From contig NZ_PIPW01000001.1 of NCBI RefSeq assembly GCF_003987215.1, forward strand, positions 620,001-684,000: DNA of 64,000 nt, read 5' to 3'. Of this stretch, positions 1-10,442 are shown in pieces. Origin of the DNA: Pseudidiomarina halophila. Its GTDB lineage: Bacteria > Pseudomonadota > Gammaproteobacteria > Enterobacterales > Alteromonadaceae. The notes under the pieces were generated by a model. It was not told where the DNA came from and searched no databases. It saw only the letters and a list, made by a program, of their open reading frames with translations. The position numbers and the translations under genes were made by a program. Position 1 is the first letter of the stretch. Every line of letters starts with the position of its first letter.

Positions 1-50
1 AAAGGCAAGGTTAATGCAAGTTGTTAAATAAAGTCCGTTAAGGATAAAAG

Positions 51-87
51 AAAAGGCCGAAATCGATGATTTCGGCCTTTTTATTTT
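51..87. terminator. bidirectional intrinsic terminator downstream of rne
   Basis: A perfect 10-bp stem (ggccgaaatc, 55-64, pairing with 68-77) closes a 3-nt loop. A-rich sequence lies on the left and a T-rich run on the right, so the hairpin can end transcripts from either side. On the minus strand it sits about 30 bases past the rne stop codon and would end the rne mRNA. It may also serve an unseen gene to the left. Confidence 0.85.
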
Positions 88-117
88 GGCGTGGGTCAAA
101 GGTATAGTTTGACCAGT

Positions 118-3100
118 TTAGCCTTTAGAGCTTTCACATTTAGCCATTTCAGCATGGGCTTTGGCCCGCGCCTGGCCATAGCTTGCTACGGCTTCAGCTT
201 TACTGAAATTGGCACGTTGGCTTTCATCAGCTGCTGGTAAAGGCGAATAAGCTCCAGTGCGCGGTTGCGCGCTCGCTTTTGCCATAGGTGCGCTAACTTT
301 GCGACCGGTGGCAACTTTAGCCACAGACTGTGCTTTTGCTGCCGGCTTTTTCATTTCAGGCTTAGCTTCGGCTTTCGGCTCGGCTTTGGCTTCAGGCTCA
401 GCTTTGGCTTCAGGCTTAGCTTCGGCTTCAGGCTCGGCTTTGGCGTCAGGCTCAGCTTTGGCTTCAGGCTTAGCTTCGGCTTCAGGCTTAGCTTCGGCTT
501 CAGGCTCAGCTTTGGCTTCAGGCTTAGCTTCGGCTTCAGGCTCAGCTTTGGCTTCAGGCTTAGCTTTGGCTTCAGGCTTAGCTTCGGTTTCAGGCTTAGC
601 TTCGGCTTCAGGCTCAGCTTTGGCTTCAGGCTTAGCTTCGGCTTTCGGCTCAGCTTTGGCTTCAGGCTCAGCTTTGGCTTCAGGCTTAGCTTCGGTTTTC
701 GGCTCAGCTTTCGGCTTAGCTTCGGCTTCGGACTTAGCTTCGGCTTCAGGTTTAGCTTCAGCAGCTTTTTTCTCGGCAGCGACATCCCGTGCTGCTTGCT
801 CCATGCGTGCGGAACGTTTTCTCGGCTTGGCGTCGTCAGTAGTCTTAGCAGGCGTTGCCTCTGTCTCGGCGTCTTTATTCGCTTGCTCTTCGGTAGCTGC
901 ATCGTCCTGCTGCGATTCTGCTTTGCGACGTTGACCTGCAGCGCGCTGGTGACGAGGGCTGCGCCGTGAACGGTTACGACCTTCGCGCTTTTCACCATCT
1001 TGTTCAGTTGTAGTTGCATCCTGCTCTGGCGCACTTACATCTGTTGCTGTTTCTGCAGATTGCTTAGCATCGCTGGTAGCGGCAGCTTTTGTCGACGTTT
1101 TGGTAGCAGCATCTGACGATTCATCGAGTTTCAAATCAGGCACTGCAGTCTCTTTCTTCGCAGCTTGCTCGTCCTGGCCCATGCGCACAGATTTGTCGAG
1201 CTTACGACGTTGACGACGCGGCTTCACTTTGGCCTCAGTTTCCTGTTTCGGCTCTGTTGTGGTTTCCGTTGTCTCGTCTTTTGGCTTCTGCGTCGCATCA
1301 GCTTGTTGACGATTACGGTTTCTACCACCGCGGCGCTGCTGGCCTCGTTCGTTTTTCTTACCGTCTTTAGCTGTGTCTGCTACTTTATCTTTCGCTTCTT
1401 CAGGCTTCTCGGCGGCACCTTTTCGCTCATCATCACGAGGACGTGAACGATTGGTGTTGCGGCGGCGTTGTTGATTACCACCACGTTGATTACGGCCCTG
1501 ACCACCACGACGGTTGCCATTGCGACTGCGGTTATCATCGCGTTTCGGCTGCTGACCTTGTTGTTGTTCATCTTCGTCACTGGCGAACAATTTATTCAGC
1601 CATTTGCCAAGTCGTTTGAACAGGGATGGGGCAGTGTTGACCACGGCCTTCGCTGCAGCCTCCGGCACAGGTGTCGGAGCTGGTGCAGCCGGAGCCTGTA
1701 AACCTTTTAACGCTGGTTCCTCAAAGCTTGGCTTGTCTTTATTTAAGACGACTTCTGTAGTGGTATCTTCTGGTTTCTCAATCAGTTTGAAACTATTCGC
1801 TTCTTCTACTTCATCGTTACGCAAACGTCGCACGTCGAAGTGAGGGGTTTCCAAATGTAAGTTCGGAATTACCAGCACCGACACTGAATGACGTTTTTCA
1901 ACTTCAGCAATAGCTTTACGTTTTTCATTCAGCAAATAGGTAGCAACAGTTACGGGCACCTGAGCCTGAACCTGAATAGTATTGTCTTTCAGCGCTTCTT
2001 CTTCGATCAGGCGTAAAATCGACAGTGCCAGGGATTCGGCTGAACGAATCGTGCCATGGCCATCACATCGTGGGCACACATGATTAGACGATTCACCCAG
2101 CGATGGGCGTAACCGCTGACGTGACATTTCTAATAGGCCGAAGCGCGAGATCCGGGCAACCTGAATACGCGCCCGATCTTGCTTCAGGCTATCGCGTAAG
2201 CGGTTTTCAACTTCGCGTTGATGCTTCATAGGAGTCATATCGATAAAATCGATAACCACCAGACCGCCGACATCACGTAAGCGCAGCTGGCGGGCAATTT
2301 CTTCGGCAGCTTCTAAATTGGTTTGAAATGCTGTTTCTTCGATATCGCCGCCTTTCGTCGCGCGGGCAGAGTTGATATCGATTGAAGTAAGAGCTTCGGT
2401 CGGGTCAATAACAATTGAGCCACCTGATGGTAACCGCACCTGACGTTGAAATGCTGATTCAATCTGGCTTTCAATCTGATAGTGATTGAATAAGGGGATA
2501 TCACCGTCGTAAATTTTAACGCGGCTTACGAAATCAGGGCGGATCAGTGTGACGTGATCACGAACCTGTTCGAACACTTTAGGATTATCGATAAGCACTT
2601 CGCCGATGTCGCGACGCAAATAATCACGAATGGCGCGGAATACAACGTTGCTTTCCTGGTGAATCAGAAATGGAGCAGGGCGTTGTTCGGCGGCTTTCTC
2701 GATGGCCTGCCAGTGATGTACCAGAACATTGAGGTCCCAATCCAGCTCTTCGGCTGATTTTCCAACACCTGCGGTACGTACAATCAGACCCATACCGTCG
2801 GGCAAATGCAAGTCGCGCATGGCGTCTTTCAGTTCAGTCCGCTCGTCGCCTTCAATCCGGCGAGAAATACCACCCGCACGCGGATTATTTGGCATCAGTA
2901 CGAGGTAGCTTCCGGCTAACGAGATAAAGGTGGTGAGTGCTGCGCCTTTCTGGCCACGCTCTTCTTTATCAATCTGGACAATAACTTCCTGACCTTCTTT
3001 GATGACATCTTTGATGTTAGGGCGACCTGAGAAGGTGTAGCCTTTCGGAAAGTAGGTTTTGGCAATTTCTTTTAACGGAAGGAAACCATGGCGCTCAGCA

Positions 3101-3282
3101 CCATAATCAACGAATGCGGCTTCAAGACTTGGCTCGATGCGGGTAATTTTACCCTTGTAGATATTCGCTTTTTTTTGTTCGTGGCCCGGACTTTCGATAT
3201 CTAAATCGTATAATCGTTGTCCGTCCACCAAAGCAACGCGCAGCTCTTCTTGCTGAGTTGCATTGATCAACATTCTTTTCAT
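118..3282 (-). CDS. rne: ribonuclease E
   Basis: Essential endoribonuclease for mRNA decay and rRNA/tRNA processing, and scaffold of the RNA degradosome at the inner membrane. The N-terminal half carries the S1 domain (about 36-120) and the DNase I-like catalytic region with the metal-binding aspartates in SIDINSA and VVIDFIDM. The Zn-link CPRCDGHGT follows. The C-terminal half is a long charged scaffold with arginine-rich RNA-binding stretches and a low-complexity EAKPEA array. The ATG at 3282 is chosen because MKRMLIN is the conserved RNase E start and AAAGAG lies upstream; the in-frame extension to 3393 is leader sequence. Length is 1054 residues, close to the E. coli enzyme. It is divergent from rluC, as in E. 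coli. Confidence 0.97.
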   Translation of the reverse strand: MKRMLINATQQEELRVALVDGQRLYDLDIESPGHEQKKANIYKGKITRIEPSLEAAFVDYGAERHGFLPLKEIAKTYFPKGYTFSGRPNIKDVIKEGQEVIVQIDKEERGQKGAALTTFISLAGSYLVLMPNNPRAGGISRRIEGDERTELKDAMRDLHLPDGMGLIVRTAGVGKSAEELDWDLNVLVHHWQAIEKAAEQRPAPFLIHQESNVVFRAIRDYLRRDIGEVLIDNPKVFEQVRDHVTLIRPDFVSRVKIYDGDIPLFNHYQIESQIESAFQRQVRLPSGGSIVIDPTEALTSIDINSARATKGGDIEETAFQTNLEAAEEIARQLRLRDVGGLVVIDFIDMTPMKHQREVENRLRDSLKQDRARIQVARISRFGLLEMSRQRLRPSLGESSNHVCPRCDGHGTIRSAESLALSILRLIEEEALKDNTIQVQAQVPVTVATYLLNEKRKAIAEVEKRHSVSVLVIPNLHLETPHFDVRRLRNDEVEEANSFKLIEKPEDTTTEVVLNKDKPSFEEPALKGLQAPAAPAPTPVPEAAAKAVVNTAPSLFKRLGKWLNKLFASDEDEQQQGQQPKRDDNRSRNGNRRGGQGRNQRGGNQQRRRNTNRSRPRDDERKGAAEKPEEAKDKVADTAKDGKKNERGQQRRGGRNRNRQQADATQKPKDETTETTTEPKQETEAKVKPRRQRRKLDKSVRMGQDEQAAKKETAVPDLKLDESSDAATKTSTKAAATSDAKQSAETATDVSAPEQDATTTEQDGEKREGRNRSRRSPRHQRAAGQRRKAESQQDDAATEEQANKDAETEATPAKTTDDAKPRKRSARMEQAARDVAAEKKAAEAKPEAEAKSEAEAKPKAEPKTEAKPEAKAEPEAKAEPKAEAKPEAKAEPEAEAKPETEAKPEAKAKPEAKAEPEAEAKPEAKAEPEAEAKPEAEAKPEAKAEPDAKAEPEAEAKPEAKAEPEAKAEPKAEAKPEMKKPAAKAQSVAKVATGRKVSAPMAKASAQPRTGAYSPLPAADESQRANFSKAEAVASYGQARAKAHAEMAKCESSKG
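355..765. repeat. 18-bp tandem repeat array inside rne ([12 protein letters not shown] repeats)
   Basis: More than twenty degenerate copies of an 18-bp unit, built from ggcttcaggc and ttagcttc on the plus strand, encode an alternating Glu-Ala-Lys-Pro tract in the RNase E scaffold (about residues 838-976). Some stretches show a higher-order 36-bp period. The array keeps several antisense frames open, which produces false ORFs on the plus strand. Confidence 0.9.
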
Positions 3283-3721
3283 AGTTGTGACTCTTTCTTT
3301 TGTGCCACAACACAGTACGAAGGCGCACTCGCCATCGCTATTTCGAGGTTGAATTGTAGACTGCCATCGCGCTATCGCAGCGTTTGATGACACCTCCCGT
3401 CGTGCTACTTAACACCAACGTGAGGTATGCAATTGGTTACCAAGCCGAAATACGCTTGTGTTCGTACCGTGTCGTCGCAAAATGCGTTGACAATATAGTG
3501 ACTCGGTCTCGTGCATGTTCCGTGCCATCAAGATCTCAAAGACGTTGTGTGCGCGTTTGTATCCTGAGGTGGAGGTTTCGTTGCAATCGCTTTCGATGCG
3601 CCAAGTCACCACTAAATTTTTTTCGCTAATACCGCTCTCAAACTGTCCGGTGCGGGTTTTTCCGGAGGTTTATTATCCCATGAACAGGGTTGTCAGTACA
3701 AGATAAAATAAAGACACAAAA
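3283..3721. other. divergent rne-rluC intergenic region / long rne leader
   Basis: This 439-bp stretch between the divergent starts has no convincing gene. The frames that cross it lack recognisable protein features. By analogy with E. coli, where rne has a leader of roughly 360 nt that mediates autoregulation by RNase E, most of it is probably the rne 5' untranslated region. The rluC promoter should lie at its right end. I did not identify the individual regulatory hairpins. Confidence 0.6.
3672..3701 (-). promoter_or_regulatory. candidate sigma70 promoter for rne
   Basis: Read on the minus strand, TTGTAC (3701-3696) and GATAAT (3677-3672) are separated by 18 bases. Transcription from here would give a leader of about 385 nt before the rne ATG, comparable to the long E. 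coli rne leader. This is a visual motif match only. Confidence 0.35.
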
Positions 3722-4708
3722 ATGCAGTCAGAAAAAACGGAAAATGATAAACTTTGCGGCATGAGCGAAAATCAACAAATACAAGTACGTTGGGTCACCA
3801 TAGAAGCTGATTATGCTGGCCAGCGAATCGACAATTTCCTGCTTGCGCAGCTGAAGGGAGTACCAAAGTCCTTGGTCTACCGGATCGTGCGTAAGGGCGA
3901 AGTGCGGATCAACAAAAAGCGCTGTAAGCCGGACTATAAGCTGCGAGAGGGGGATCAGGTACGAATTCCTCCAGTGCGCGTGGCTGAAAGTAACCCGCTG
4001 CCGTCAGCGAACCTGGATCAGGTACAGGCACTTAATAATCAGGTGCTGTATGAAGATGACCTGTTACTGGTGCTAAATAAACCTGCGGGGTTAGCTGTGC
4101 ATGGCGGGTCAGGTTTGCAATTTGGCCTGATAGAGAGTCTGCGGTCATTGCGTCCTGATGCCAAACAGCTTGAACTGGTTCATCGGCTGGATCGTGAAAC
4201 CAGTGGTTGTATCCTGATATCTAAACGGCGTTCGGCACTGCGTTCATTGCATGAGCAATTGCGCGAGAAGACCATGGACAAGCAGTATCTGGCATTGGTG
4301 CGTGGTCACTGGCAGGAGCATGTTAAATTTATTGCCGCACCTTTATTAAAGAACACGCTGAAGTCGGGTGAGCGAGTGGTGCGGGTCGATGCTGCCGGGA
4401 AACCGTCGGAAACCCGCTTTCGGGTAAAACAAAAGTATGCGAACTGTACTCTGGTTGAAGCTTCGCCGATAACCGGTCGCACCCACCAGATTCGCGTGCA
4501 CGCACTTTATGCCGGCCATCCTATCGCCTGTGACCCCAAATACGGTGATCAAGTCTTTGATTCTGTGATGAATGAGGTTGGCCTTAAGCGTCTATTTTTG
4601 CACGCCCATAAGTTAACTTTCCGGCATCCGCAGAGTGGGAAAATGATTACTGTCGAAGCGCCACTGGATGAAAGCTTAACTGACACGTTAAAACGTTTAG
4701 ATGCATGA
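3722..4708 (+). CDS. rluC: 23S rRNA pseudouridine synthase RluC
   Basis: Converts uridines in 23S rRNA to pseudouridine (955, 2504 and 2580 in E. coli). An N-terminal S4 RNA-binding domain (about 30-90, with GEVRINKKRCKPDYKLREGD) precedes the RluA-type catalytic domain, whose motif HRLDRETSG at about 153-161 holds the catalytic aspartate. RTHQIRVH is the second conserved motif. Length of 328 residues is normal. The ATG at 3722 gives the full ORF; an internal ATG at 3761 is also possible because neither has a strong Shine-Dalgarno. Position opposite rne supports RluC rather than RluD. Its stop overlaps the next start (ATGA). Confidence 0.95.
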   Translation: MQSEKTENDKLCGMSENQQIQVRWVTIEADYAGQRIDNFLLAQLKGVPKSLVYRIVRKGEVRINKKRCKPDYKLREGDQVRIPPVRVAESNPLPSANLDQVQALNNQVLYEDDLLLVLNKPAGLAVHGGSGLQFGLIESLRSLRPDAKQLELVHRLDRETSGCILISKRRSALRSLHEQLREKTMDKQYLALVRGHWQEHVKFIAAPLLKNTLKSGERVVRVDAAGKPSETRFRVKQKYANCTLVEASPITGRTHQIRVHALYAGHPIACDPKYGDQVFDSVMNEVGLKRLFLHAHKLTFRHPQSGKMITVEAPLDESLTDTLKRLDA

Positions 4709-5385
4709 AGTATCAACTACTTATTTTTGACTGGGATGGCACTCTGATGGACTCTGTTGGCCGTATCGTTTCCTCGATGCAAGCCACCGCTGCCCATTTG
4801 GCGTTGCCGATCCCGTCGGACACCCAGGTCCGGGATATTATTGGTTTGAGTCTCGAACCCGCCATTGAACGCTTGTTCGGGGTACTTGAAACGGATCGCC
4901 ATAGCCAGTTTCTGGCGCGTTACCGCGATCAGTATGTCGATCTAGATCCAACACCAACCCCATTATTTAACGGCGTCCGCGAAATGCTTACCGATTTGAG
5001 GGGGCAGGGCTACCAGCTCGCAGTCGCAACGGGTAAAGCACGTCGAGGCCTGGTACGGGTCTGGCAGGAGACGGATACTGCGCAGTATTTTGATGTTTCG
5101 CGCTGTGCAGACGAATCCATTTCGAAACCAGACCCGCGCATGTTGTTCGAGCTGCTTGAAGAAACCGGGTGTGATTTGGATAAGGCCTTAATGATCGGCG
5201 ACTCAATTCATGATCTGCGCATGGCGCAGGCCGCCGGAATGGATCGTGTCGGCGTTGATTTTGGGGTTCACTCAGCGCAACAGTTGGCAGCTTATGCGCC
5301 GTTGGCGGTGCTGTCTTCATGGCAACAATTTCCAGCGGTATTGAGTGGCGAGCGCAATCAGGAGGACACTGCATGCCAGCTATAG
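4705..5385 (+). CDS. HAD-superfamily hydrolase, phosphoglycolate phosphatase-like
   Basis: Predicted cytosolic phosphatase of HAD subfamily IA. Motif I FDWDGTLMD (about 8-16) supplies the nucleophilic aspartate, a Thr/Lys pair sits in VATGKARRG, and GDSIHDLRMA (about 167-176) is the acidic motif IV. A helical cap domain lies between motifs I and II. The substrate is unknown; phosphoglycolate or pyrophosphate-type substrates are typical of the family. It starts inside the rluC stop codon and ends inside the maf start region. A HAD gene in this position is conserved in Pseudomonas-type rne-fab clusters, which suggests co-expression more than a shared pathway. Confidence 0.85.
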   Translation: MKYQLLIFDWDGTLMDSVGRIVSSMQATAAHLALPIPSDTQVRDIIGLSLEPAIERLFGVLETDRHSQFLARYRDQYVDLDPTPTPLFNGVREMLTDLRGQGYQLAVATGKARRGLVRVWQETDTAQYFDVSRCADESISKPDPRMLFELLEETGCDLDKALMIGDSIHDLRMAQAAGMDRVGVDFGVHSAQQLAAYAPLAVLSSWQQFPAVLSGERNQEDTACQL

Positions 5386-5975
5386 TTTTAGCATCGACAT
5401 CACCCTACAGACGAATGCTACTTGAGAAGGTACTGCCTGATTTTATCTGTGCAGCTCCTCATGTAGACGAGACGGCCGGGCAGGGGGAAGCCGCCGAAGT
5501 TCTGGTTGAACGGCTGGCAATAGCTAAGGCGCGGGCATTGGCTGACGACTTTCCGAATCATCTGCTGATTGGTTCTGATCAGGTGGCGGTGGTCGATGGT
5601 CGTATTCTTGGCAAGCCCGGCAATGCTGAAAATGCTATTGATCAACTCACCGCCGCAAAGGGGAAGACCGTCACCTTTTATACCGGTTTAGCGGTATATC
5701 ATAGCGGTCAGGATGAACTGTTATCCTGTGTTGAGCCTTTTCAGGTTACTTTTCGCAAACTTTCGGCCGCTGAAATCAAAGGTTACGTCGAATTAGAGCA
5801 ACCCTTCAACTGCGCCGGAAGCTTTAAAAGTGAAGGCCTCGGTATTAGTTTGTTCGAATCATTGCGCGGTGATGATCCTAATAGTTTAGTTGGTTTGCCG
5901 GTGATTCAACTGCTCAAAATGTTGCGCCATTGGCAGGTGAACCCGTTACTGCCAGAGAACAACACAAAAAGCTGA
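5373..5975 (+). CDS. yceF: Maf/YceF nucleotide pyrophosphatase
   Basis: Maf-family house-cleaning enzyme that hydrolyses non-canonical nucleotides; the YceF subfamily prefers 7-methyl-GTP. The N-terminal ASTSPYRR signature and the GSDQVAV motif with its catalytic aspartate are clear, and the length of 200 residues is typical. The ATG at 5373 is preferred over an upstream in-frame ATG at 5319 because a near-perfect AGGAGG sits at 5360-5365 and the Maf fold begins at MPAIVLAS. It overlaps the HAD gene by 13 bp, which implies translational coupling. Confidence 0.92.
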   Translation: MPAIVLASTSPYRRMLLEKVLPDFICAAPHVDETAGQGEAAEVLVERLAIAKARALADDFPNHLLIGSDQVAVVDGRILGKPGNAENAIDQLTAAKGKTVTFYTGLAVYHSGQDELLSCVEPFQVTFRKLSAAEIKGYVELEQPFNCAGSFKSEGLGISLFESLRGDDPNSLVGLPVIQLLKMLRHWQVNPLLPENNTKS

Positions 5976-6020
5976 AAATCACTTGTTTTCAGTACCTGAA
6001 TCCTTTAATATTCGCGCCCT

Positions 6021-6545
6021 ATGCAGAAGGTTCGTATACCCATTTCGGTCGATCCGGTAAAAAGTGCCGGTAAACAGTTGAGTTATCTTGGTGTTGTGCC
6101 AGGGACTTCGCTCAATCGTTTACAAGAGCTTTTGGTTGCTCCTTGTGCTGATGTTGATGCTGAGCTGGAATTTGCAGTCGACGCACAGAACGTCAAGCAC
6201 ATGCGCGGGCATGCCGAGGTCAAAGTCACAGTCGCTTGCGAGCGCTGCGGCGACCCCATGGCAGTTGAACTGGTGAGTGACTTTGTTTACGCACCAATCA
6301 CTAAACGCCAAACGGCCACCGATATGCCGAGTGAGTACGAAGCTATTGAAGTGGATGAGCTTGGCGAAATCCAACTGCATCGAATTATTGAAGATGAACT
6401 GATATTAGCGATGCCAGTTGTTGTAAAACACGATGAGCGCGAATGTCGTATAGATAGTAATGCAATGCAGTGGGGCGAAATTGATACAGCCTCGGAAACA
6501 AAGGAAAATCCTTTTGCTGTGTTGCAGGAATTGAAGCGCAAATAA
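6021..6545 (+). CDS. yceD: YceD/DUF177 23S rRNA accumulation protein
   Basis: Member of the YceD (DUF177) family, required for normal 23S rRNA accumulation in E. coli and plants. A CERCGD pair of cysteines and a later ECRID cysteine match the family pattern that suggests metal binding. Length is 174 residues. The gene lies immediately before rpmF, the strongly conserved yceD-rpmF pair, with an 18-bp gap, so the two are almost certainly co-transcribed. The molecular mechanism is not established. Confidence 0.9.
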   Translation: MQKVRIPISVDPVKSAGKQLSYLGVVPGTSLNRLQELLVAPCADVDAELEFAVDAQNVKHMRGHAEVKVTVACERCGDPMAVELVSDFVYAPITKRQTATDMPSEYEAIEVDELGEIQLHRIIEDELILAMPVVVKHDERECRIDSNAMQWGEIDTASETKENPFAVLQELKRK

Positions 6546-6563
6546 ACTTAGGAGATAGCGTAA

Positions 6564-6734
6564 ATGGCTGTACAAAAGAGTAAGAAAAGTCGTTCACGTC
6601 GCGATATGCGTCGTTCTCACGATTCACTGAATGGCCCTACACTGTCGGTTGACTCTACCTCTGGTGAAACGCATCGTCGTCACCATGTAACAGCTGACGG
6701 GTTTTATAAAGGCCGTAAAGTAATTAACAAGTAA
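6564..6734 (+). CDS. rpmF: 50S ribosomal protein L32
   Basis: A 56-residue basic protein beginning [20 protein letters not shown] and ending [11 protein letters not shown], the classic non-zinc-ribbon L32 pattern of gammaproteobacteria. A Shine-Dalgarno (aggaga) precedes the ATG. It lies between yceD and plsX, its standard location, linking ribosome production to phospholipid and fatty-acid synthesis. Confidence 0.97.
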   Translation: MAVQKSKKSRSRRDMRRSHDSLNGPTLSVDSTSGETHRRHHVTADGFYKGRKVINK

Positions 6735-6755
6735 CCAGTACAAGGAAGTGAGGCT

Positions 6756-7781
6756 ATGGCCGCACTGACTCTGGCACTTGATGCAATGGGGGGCGATAAT
6801 GGCCCCTCAATTGTTATTGACGCATTAGTCGATGCGTTATCAGCATTCCCCCAACATCACTTTATCGTCGTCGGCGATGAAGCTGAACTCGAACCTCTGT
6901 TAGCTGCGCGAAAGCTTGATCAGCACGATCGCGTTACCTTAAAACACGCTAGTCAAACCGTCGAAATGAGTGATAAGCCCGGTTACTCGCTGCGAGCAAA
7001 ACCAGATTCATCTATGCGCGTTGCGCTGGAACTGGTCGCCAGTGGTGAAGCTGCAGCTTGTGTCAGCTCCGGTAATACTGGCGCGTTGATGACCAAAGCC
7101 TATTTTTCACTGAAAACCTTGCCAGGAGTGCTGCGACCGGCACTGATGTCTGCTATTCCACAAGCTTCTGGTGGCAGTGCCTTTTTGTTGGACTTAGGCG
7201 CAAATCCGGTCTGTGACAGCGATACCTTGTTTCAATTTGGGCTTATGGGCTCGGTTGCCGCCAGCGAAGTACTGCACAAAGAAAATCCGCGCGTTGCACT
7301 GCTGAATATGGGTGAGGAAGATATCAAAGGAAATGATGTCGTGAAATCAACGGCGCAGCTATTTCAGCAGTCTAAGACACTCAATTATATTGGTTTTATC
7401 GAAGGCGACGATCTTTTCGCTGATAAAGCAGATGTTATTGTCTGTGATGGCTTTGTCGGTAATATTGCGCTGAAAAGTTGTGAAGGACTGGCTGAGTTAC
7501 TGCTGACCAATATTCGTGCCAACATCCATGCCCACTGGTTAACACGCTGGTTCGTTAAACTTTTTTATAGCCGTTTACAGCGTTCGTGGGATTGGTTGAA
7601 GCCCGACCACTACAACGGCGCAAGTCTGATAGGATTGCGGGGCGTCGTAATTAAAAGTCACGGTGATGCCAACGCGAAAGCTTTTCTTAGTGCGATTGAG
7701 CAGGCCGTGTCGGAGACGCAACAGGACCTCCCGACACGTATTCGTGATCAGGTGGAAAACGTACTCCTAGAGCAGGAATAA
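6756..7781 (+). CDS. plsX: phosphate acyltransferase PlsX
   Basis: Makes acyl-phosphate from acyl-ACP for phosphatidic acid synthesis and works peripherally at the membrane with PlsY. The N-terminal [12 protein letters not shown] motif and [11 protein letters not shown] are PlsX signatures, and the 341-residue length is normal. GGAAGTGAGG precedes the ATG. The rpmF-plsX-fabH-fabD order is conserved, and short gaps imply one operon. Confidence 0.96.
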   Translation: MAALTLALDAMGGDNGPSIVIDALVDALSAFPQHHFIVVGDEAELEPLLAARKLDQHDRVTLKHASQTVEMSDKPGYSLRAKPDSSMRVALELVASGEAAACVSSGNTGALMTKAYFSLKTLPGVLRPALMSAIPQASGGSAFLLDLGANPVCDSDTLFQFGLMGSVAASEVLHKENPRVALLNMGEEDIKGNDVVKSTAQLFQQSKTLNYIGFIEGDDLFADKADVIVCDGFVGNIALKSCEGLAELLLTNIRANIHAHWLTRWFVKLFYSRLQRSWDWLKPDHYNGASLIGLRGVVIKSHGDANAKAFLSAIEQAVSETQQDLPTRIRDQVENVLLEQE

Positions 7782-7789
7782 AGGTTCTT

Positions 7790-8758
7790 ATGTTTTCTAG
7801 AATCGCAGGCACTGGGCATTATTTGCCAGAGCAGTGCTTGACCAATGCCATGCTTGAGCAACGCGTCGACACGACTCACGATTGGATTGTTGAACGTACA
7901 GGTATTCATCAGCGTCATATTGCCAGTAACGGCGAAAATGCTGCCACCATGGCCGTGGCCGCAGCCCGCCAGGCGTTGGCTGCAGCAGAAACAGACATCG
8001 CCGAAATCGATTTGATTGTGGTGGCCACGACTTCCGGAGACCGCGCTTTTCCAAGTGTGGCTTGCGAGGTTCAAGCCGCGTTAACAGACGAAAATATCCC
8101 CGCTTTTGACGTTGCCGCAGCGTGTTCAGGCTTTATTTTTGCCATGAGCGTGGCGGATCAGTACATTCGTAGCGGTACCTATCGTTCGGTGTTGGTGATT
8201 GGGACGGATGTACTTTCACGTCTCTGCCGCCCAGACGACCGCAACACCATTGTGTTATTCGGTGATGGCGCCGGAGCGGTCGTTTTGCAGGCCAGCAACG
8301 TACCCGGAATAGAATCCACCCATTTACACAGCGCGGGTGAATTCGCCGATCTGTTAGGCGTAAATCATCCCCAGCGCAGGGAATCGGATCACGCCGAAGC
8401 ACTTAGTGAAGCCTGGATGTACATGAAGGGCAACGAAGTATTCAAGGTTGCGGTCAGCAAGTTAAGCGAACTGGTAAATGAAACCCTAGTTGCCAACGGG
8501 TTAACGCCGGACGACCTGGACTGGTTGGTTCCCCATCAAGCGAATTTGCGTATAATCAAAGCAACCGCTAAAAAACTTAAAATGCCGATGTCGCAGGTCG
8601 TAACGACACTCGCTGATACCGGTAATACTTCGGCGGCATCGGTGCCAATCGCACTTGATGTCGCGGTTCGCGACGGACGCATTCAACGCGGTCACAAGTT
8701 ATTGTTAGAAGCCTTTGGCGGTGGATTCGCCTGGGGTTCGGCATTAATCACGTATTAA
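7790..8758 (+). CDS. fabH: beta-ketoacyl-ACP synthase III
   Basis: Condenses acetyl-CoA with malonyl-ACP to start fatty-acid chains. The Cys-His-Asn triad is visible: Cys in AAACSGF (about residue 111), His in VPHQANLRI and Asn in DTGNTSAAS. Length is 322 residues. It starts 8 bp after plsX and is followed by fabD, so it belongs to the same operon. Confidence 0.97.
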   Translation: MFSRIAGTGHYLPEQCLTNAMLEQRVDTTHDWIVERTGIHQRHIASNGENAATMAVAAARQALAAAETDIAEIDLIVVATTSGDRAFPSVACEVQAALTDENIPAFDVAAACSGFIFAMSVADQYIRSGTYRSVLVIGTDVLSRLCRPDDRNTIVLFGDGAGAVVLQASNVPGIESTHLHSAGEFADLLGVNHPQRRESDHAEALSEAWMYMKGNEVFKVAVSKLSELVNETLVANGLTPDDLDWLVPHQANLRIIKATAKKLKMPMSQVVTTLADTGNTSAASVPIALDVAVRDGRIQRGHKLLLEAFGGGFAWGSALITY

Positions 8759-8780
8759 CTACAAAGAAAAGGAAGGCACC

Positions 8781-9698
8781 ATGCGCGCATATGTTTTTCC
8801 AGGGCAAGGGTCACAAGCCGTCGGTATGTTAGCTGATGTAGCTGCAGAATATTCTGCCGTCAGTGAGACCTTTGCTGAAGCCAGTGAAGTGCTTGGGTAC
8901 GACCTCTGGGAACTGGTTCAGGATGGTCCGGCCGAACGGCTGAACGAAACACAGCGGACGCAGCCAGCACTTTTAACTGCCAGTGTCGCGTTGTACCGCG
9001 CCCTCGAACAAGCCGGGGTGGTGGCGCCACGCTGGCTTGCAGGACACAGTCTGGGTGAATACTCGGCGTTGGTCTGCAGCGGTTGTTTAGACTTTAAAGA
9101 AGCGGTCGCGCTGGTGGCGAAACGCGGCGAGTTTATGCAACAGGCAGTACCTAGTGGTGTTGGCGCGATGGCTGCTGTCATTGGGCTTGATGATGCGTTG
9201 GTTGAAGAAGCCTGTGCCGCAGCAGCCGGCGATCAGATTGTCAGCGCGGTAAACTACAATTCACCAGGTCAGGTGGTTATTGCAGGGCACGAAGAAGCTG
9301 TCGAACGCGCCGGTGAAGCCTGTAAAGAGCGTGGCGCCAAGCGGGTATTACCACTACCGGTGAGTGTGCCTTCTCATTGCGCCCTGATGCAGCCTGCTGC
9401 GGAAAAGCTTGCCGTCGAACTCGGTAAAATCACGTTAACGACGCCGAATATTCCTGTGATAAACAATGTTGATGTCAAAGTTGAACGTGACGCGGATAAA
9501 ATCCGTGATGCGCTGATTCGTCAACTTTATTCGCCGGTACGTTGGACTGAAACTGTCCGTTGTCTGGTTGAACAGGGTGTTACTGAAATTTATGAAATTG
9601 GTCCGGGTAAAGTGTTGACCGGACTGAATAAACGTATCGATAAAACAGTGCAGGGCGATGCTGTAAATACTGTTGAAGCCATTAAAGCAAGGATTTAG
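8781..9698 (+). CDS. fabD: malonyl-CoA:ACP transacylase
   Basis: Transfers malonyl from CoA to ACP to supply the elongation substrate. The nucleophilic serine lies in GHSLGEYSAL (about residue 90), preceded by the FPGQGSQ signature, and the catalytic His follows in VPSHCALM. Length is 305 residues. A GGAAGG Shine-Dalgarno precedes the ATG. Confidence 0.97.
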   Translation: MRAYVFPGQGSQAVGMLADVAAEYSAVSETFAEASEVLGYDLWELVQDGPAERLNETQRTQPALLTASVALYRALEQAGVVAPRWLAGHSLGEYSALVCSGCLDFKEAVALVAKRGEFMQQAVPSGVGAMAAVIGLDDALVEEACAAAAGDQIVSAVNYNSPGQVVIAGHEEAVERAGEACKERGAKRVLPLPVSVPSHCALMQPAAEKLAVELGKITLTTPNIPVINNVDVKVERDADKIRDALIRQLYSPVRWTETVRCLVEQGVTEIYEIGPGKVLTGLNKRIDKTVQGDAVNTVEAIKARI

Positions 9699-9701
9699 AT
9701 C

Positions 9702-10442
9702 ATGACAACAACTATGCAAGGTCAAGTTGCACTCGTTACCGGGGCCAGTCGTGGGATTGGTAAAGCCATTGCTGAGCAACTCGCGGCGCAGGGCGTAAAA
9801 GTTATTGGTACTGCTACAAGCGAAAAAGGTGCCGAAGCCATTTCAGCGTATTTGGGCGAGCACGGCGAGGGTCGTCAACTTGATGTCACTGATGCTGACA
9901 GTGTTGCTGGCGTTTTGGCCGCTATTGATGAGACCTACGGGCAACTGGATATTCTGGTTAACAATGCCGGTATCACCAAAGATAATTTATTAATGCGCTT
10001 AAAAGATGATGACTGGGACGCCGTTATGGACACCAATCTGAAATCTGTCTATCGCCTTTCAAAGGCGGTCATGCGTGGCATGATGAAGCGCCGCAGTGGT
10101 CGAATTATTAATATTTCGTCAGTGGTTGGAACTACCGGCAATCCCGGACAGACTAACTACTGTGCGGCAAAAGCCGGATTGGTTGGTTTTAGCAAGGCGC
10201 TTGCGCAAGAGATTGCCGCGCGCGGCATTACGGTAAACTGCGTTGCCCCAGGTTTTATCGATACAGATATGACCAAGTCTTTGACGGAAGACCAGAAACA
10301 AGCCATTTTCGCGAATATTCCGGCCAGCCGTTTAGGTCAGCCTGAAGAAGTTGCCGCCGCAGTGGTATTCTTAGCTTCTCCGGGAGCTGCCTATATCACT
10401 GGCGAAACCATCCATGTGAATGGTGGTCTGGCAATGGTGTAA
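9702..10442 (+). CDS. fabG: 3-oxoacyl-ACP reductase
   Basis: NADPH-dependent SDR enzyme catalysing the first reduction of each fatty-acid elongation cycle. The cofactor motif TGASRGIG is near residues 14-21, NNAGIT follows, the catalytic Ser lies in NISSVVG and Tyr/Lys lie in YCAAK (about 152-156). The C-terminus VNGGLAMV matches FabG. It starts 3 bp after the fabD stop. Length is 246 residues. Confidence 0.97.
   Translation: MTTTMQGQVALVTGASRGIGKAIAEQLAAQGVKVIGTATSEKGAEAISAYLGEHGEGRQLDVTDADSVAGVLAAIDETYGQLDILVNNAGITKDNLLMRLKDDDWDAVMDTNLKSVYRLSKAVMRGMMKRRSGRIINISSVVGTTGNPGQTNYCAAKAGLVGFSKALAQEIAARGITVNCVAPGFIDTDMTKSLTEDQKQAIFANIPASRLGQPEEVAAAVVFLASPGAAYITGETIHVNGGLAMV

Noticed and set aside
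355-765. CRISPR array or mobile-element repeat
   Set aside because: The repeats have no spacers and encode an in-frame low-complexity protein tract.
257-1034. Long plus- and minus-strand ORFs rich in FGFRLS, ASGSAL or KPKLSLK repeats
   Set aside because: They are alternate frames of the 18-bp repeat array in rne and have no independent start signal or family features.
3283-3393. N-terminal extension of RNase E by 37 residues
   Set aside because: MKRMLIN is the conserved start with a Shine-Dalgarno; the upstream part is leader that happens to stay open.
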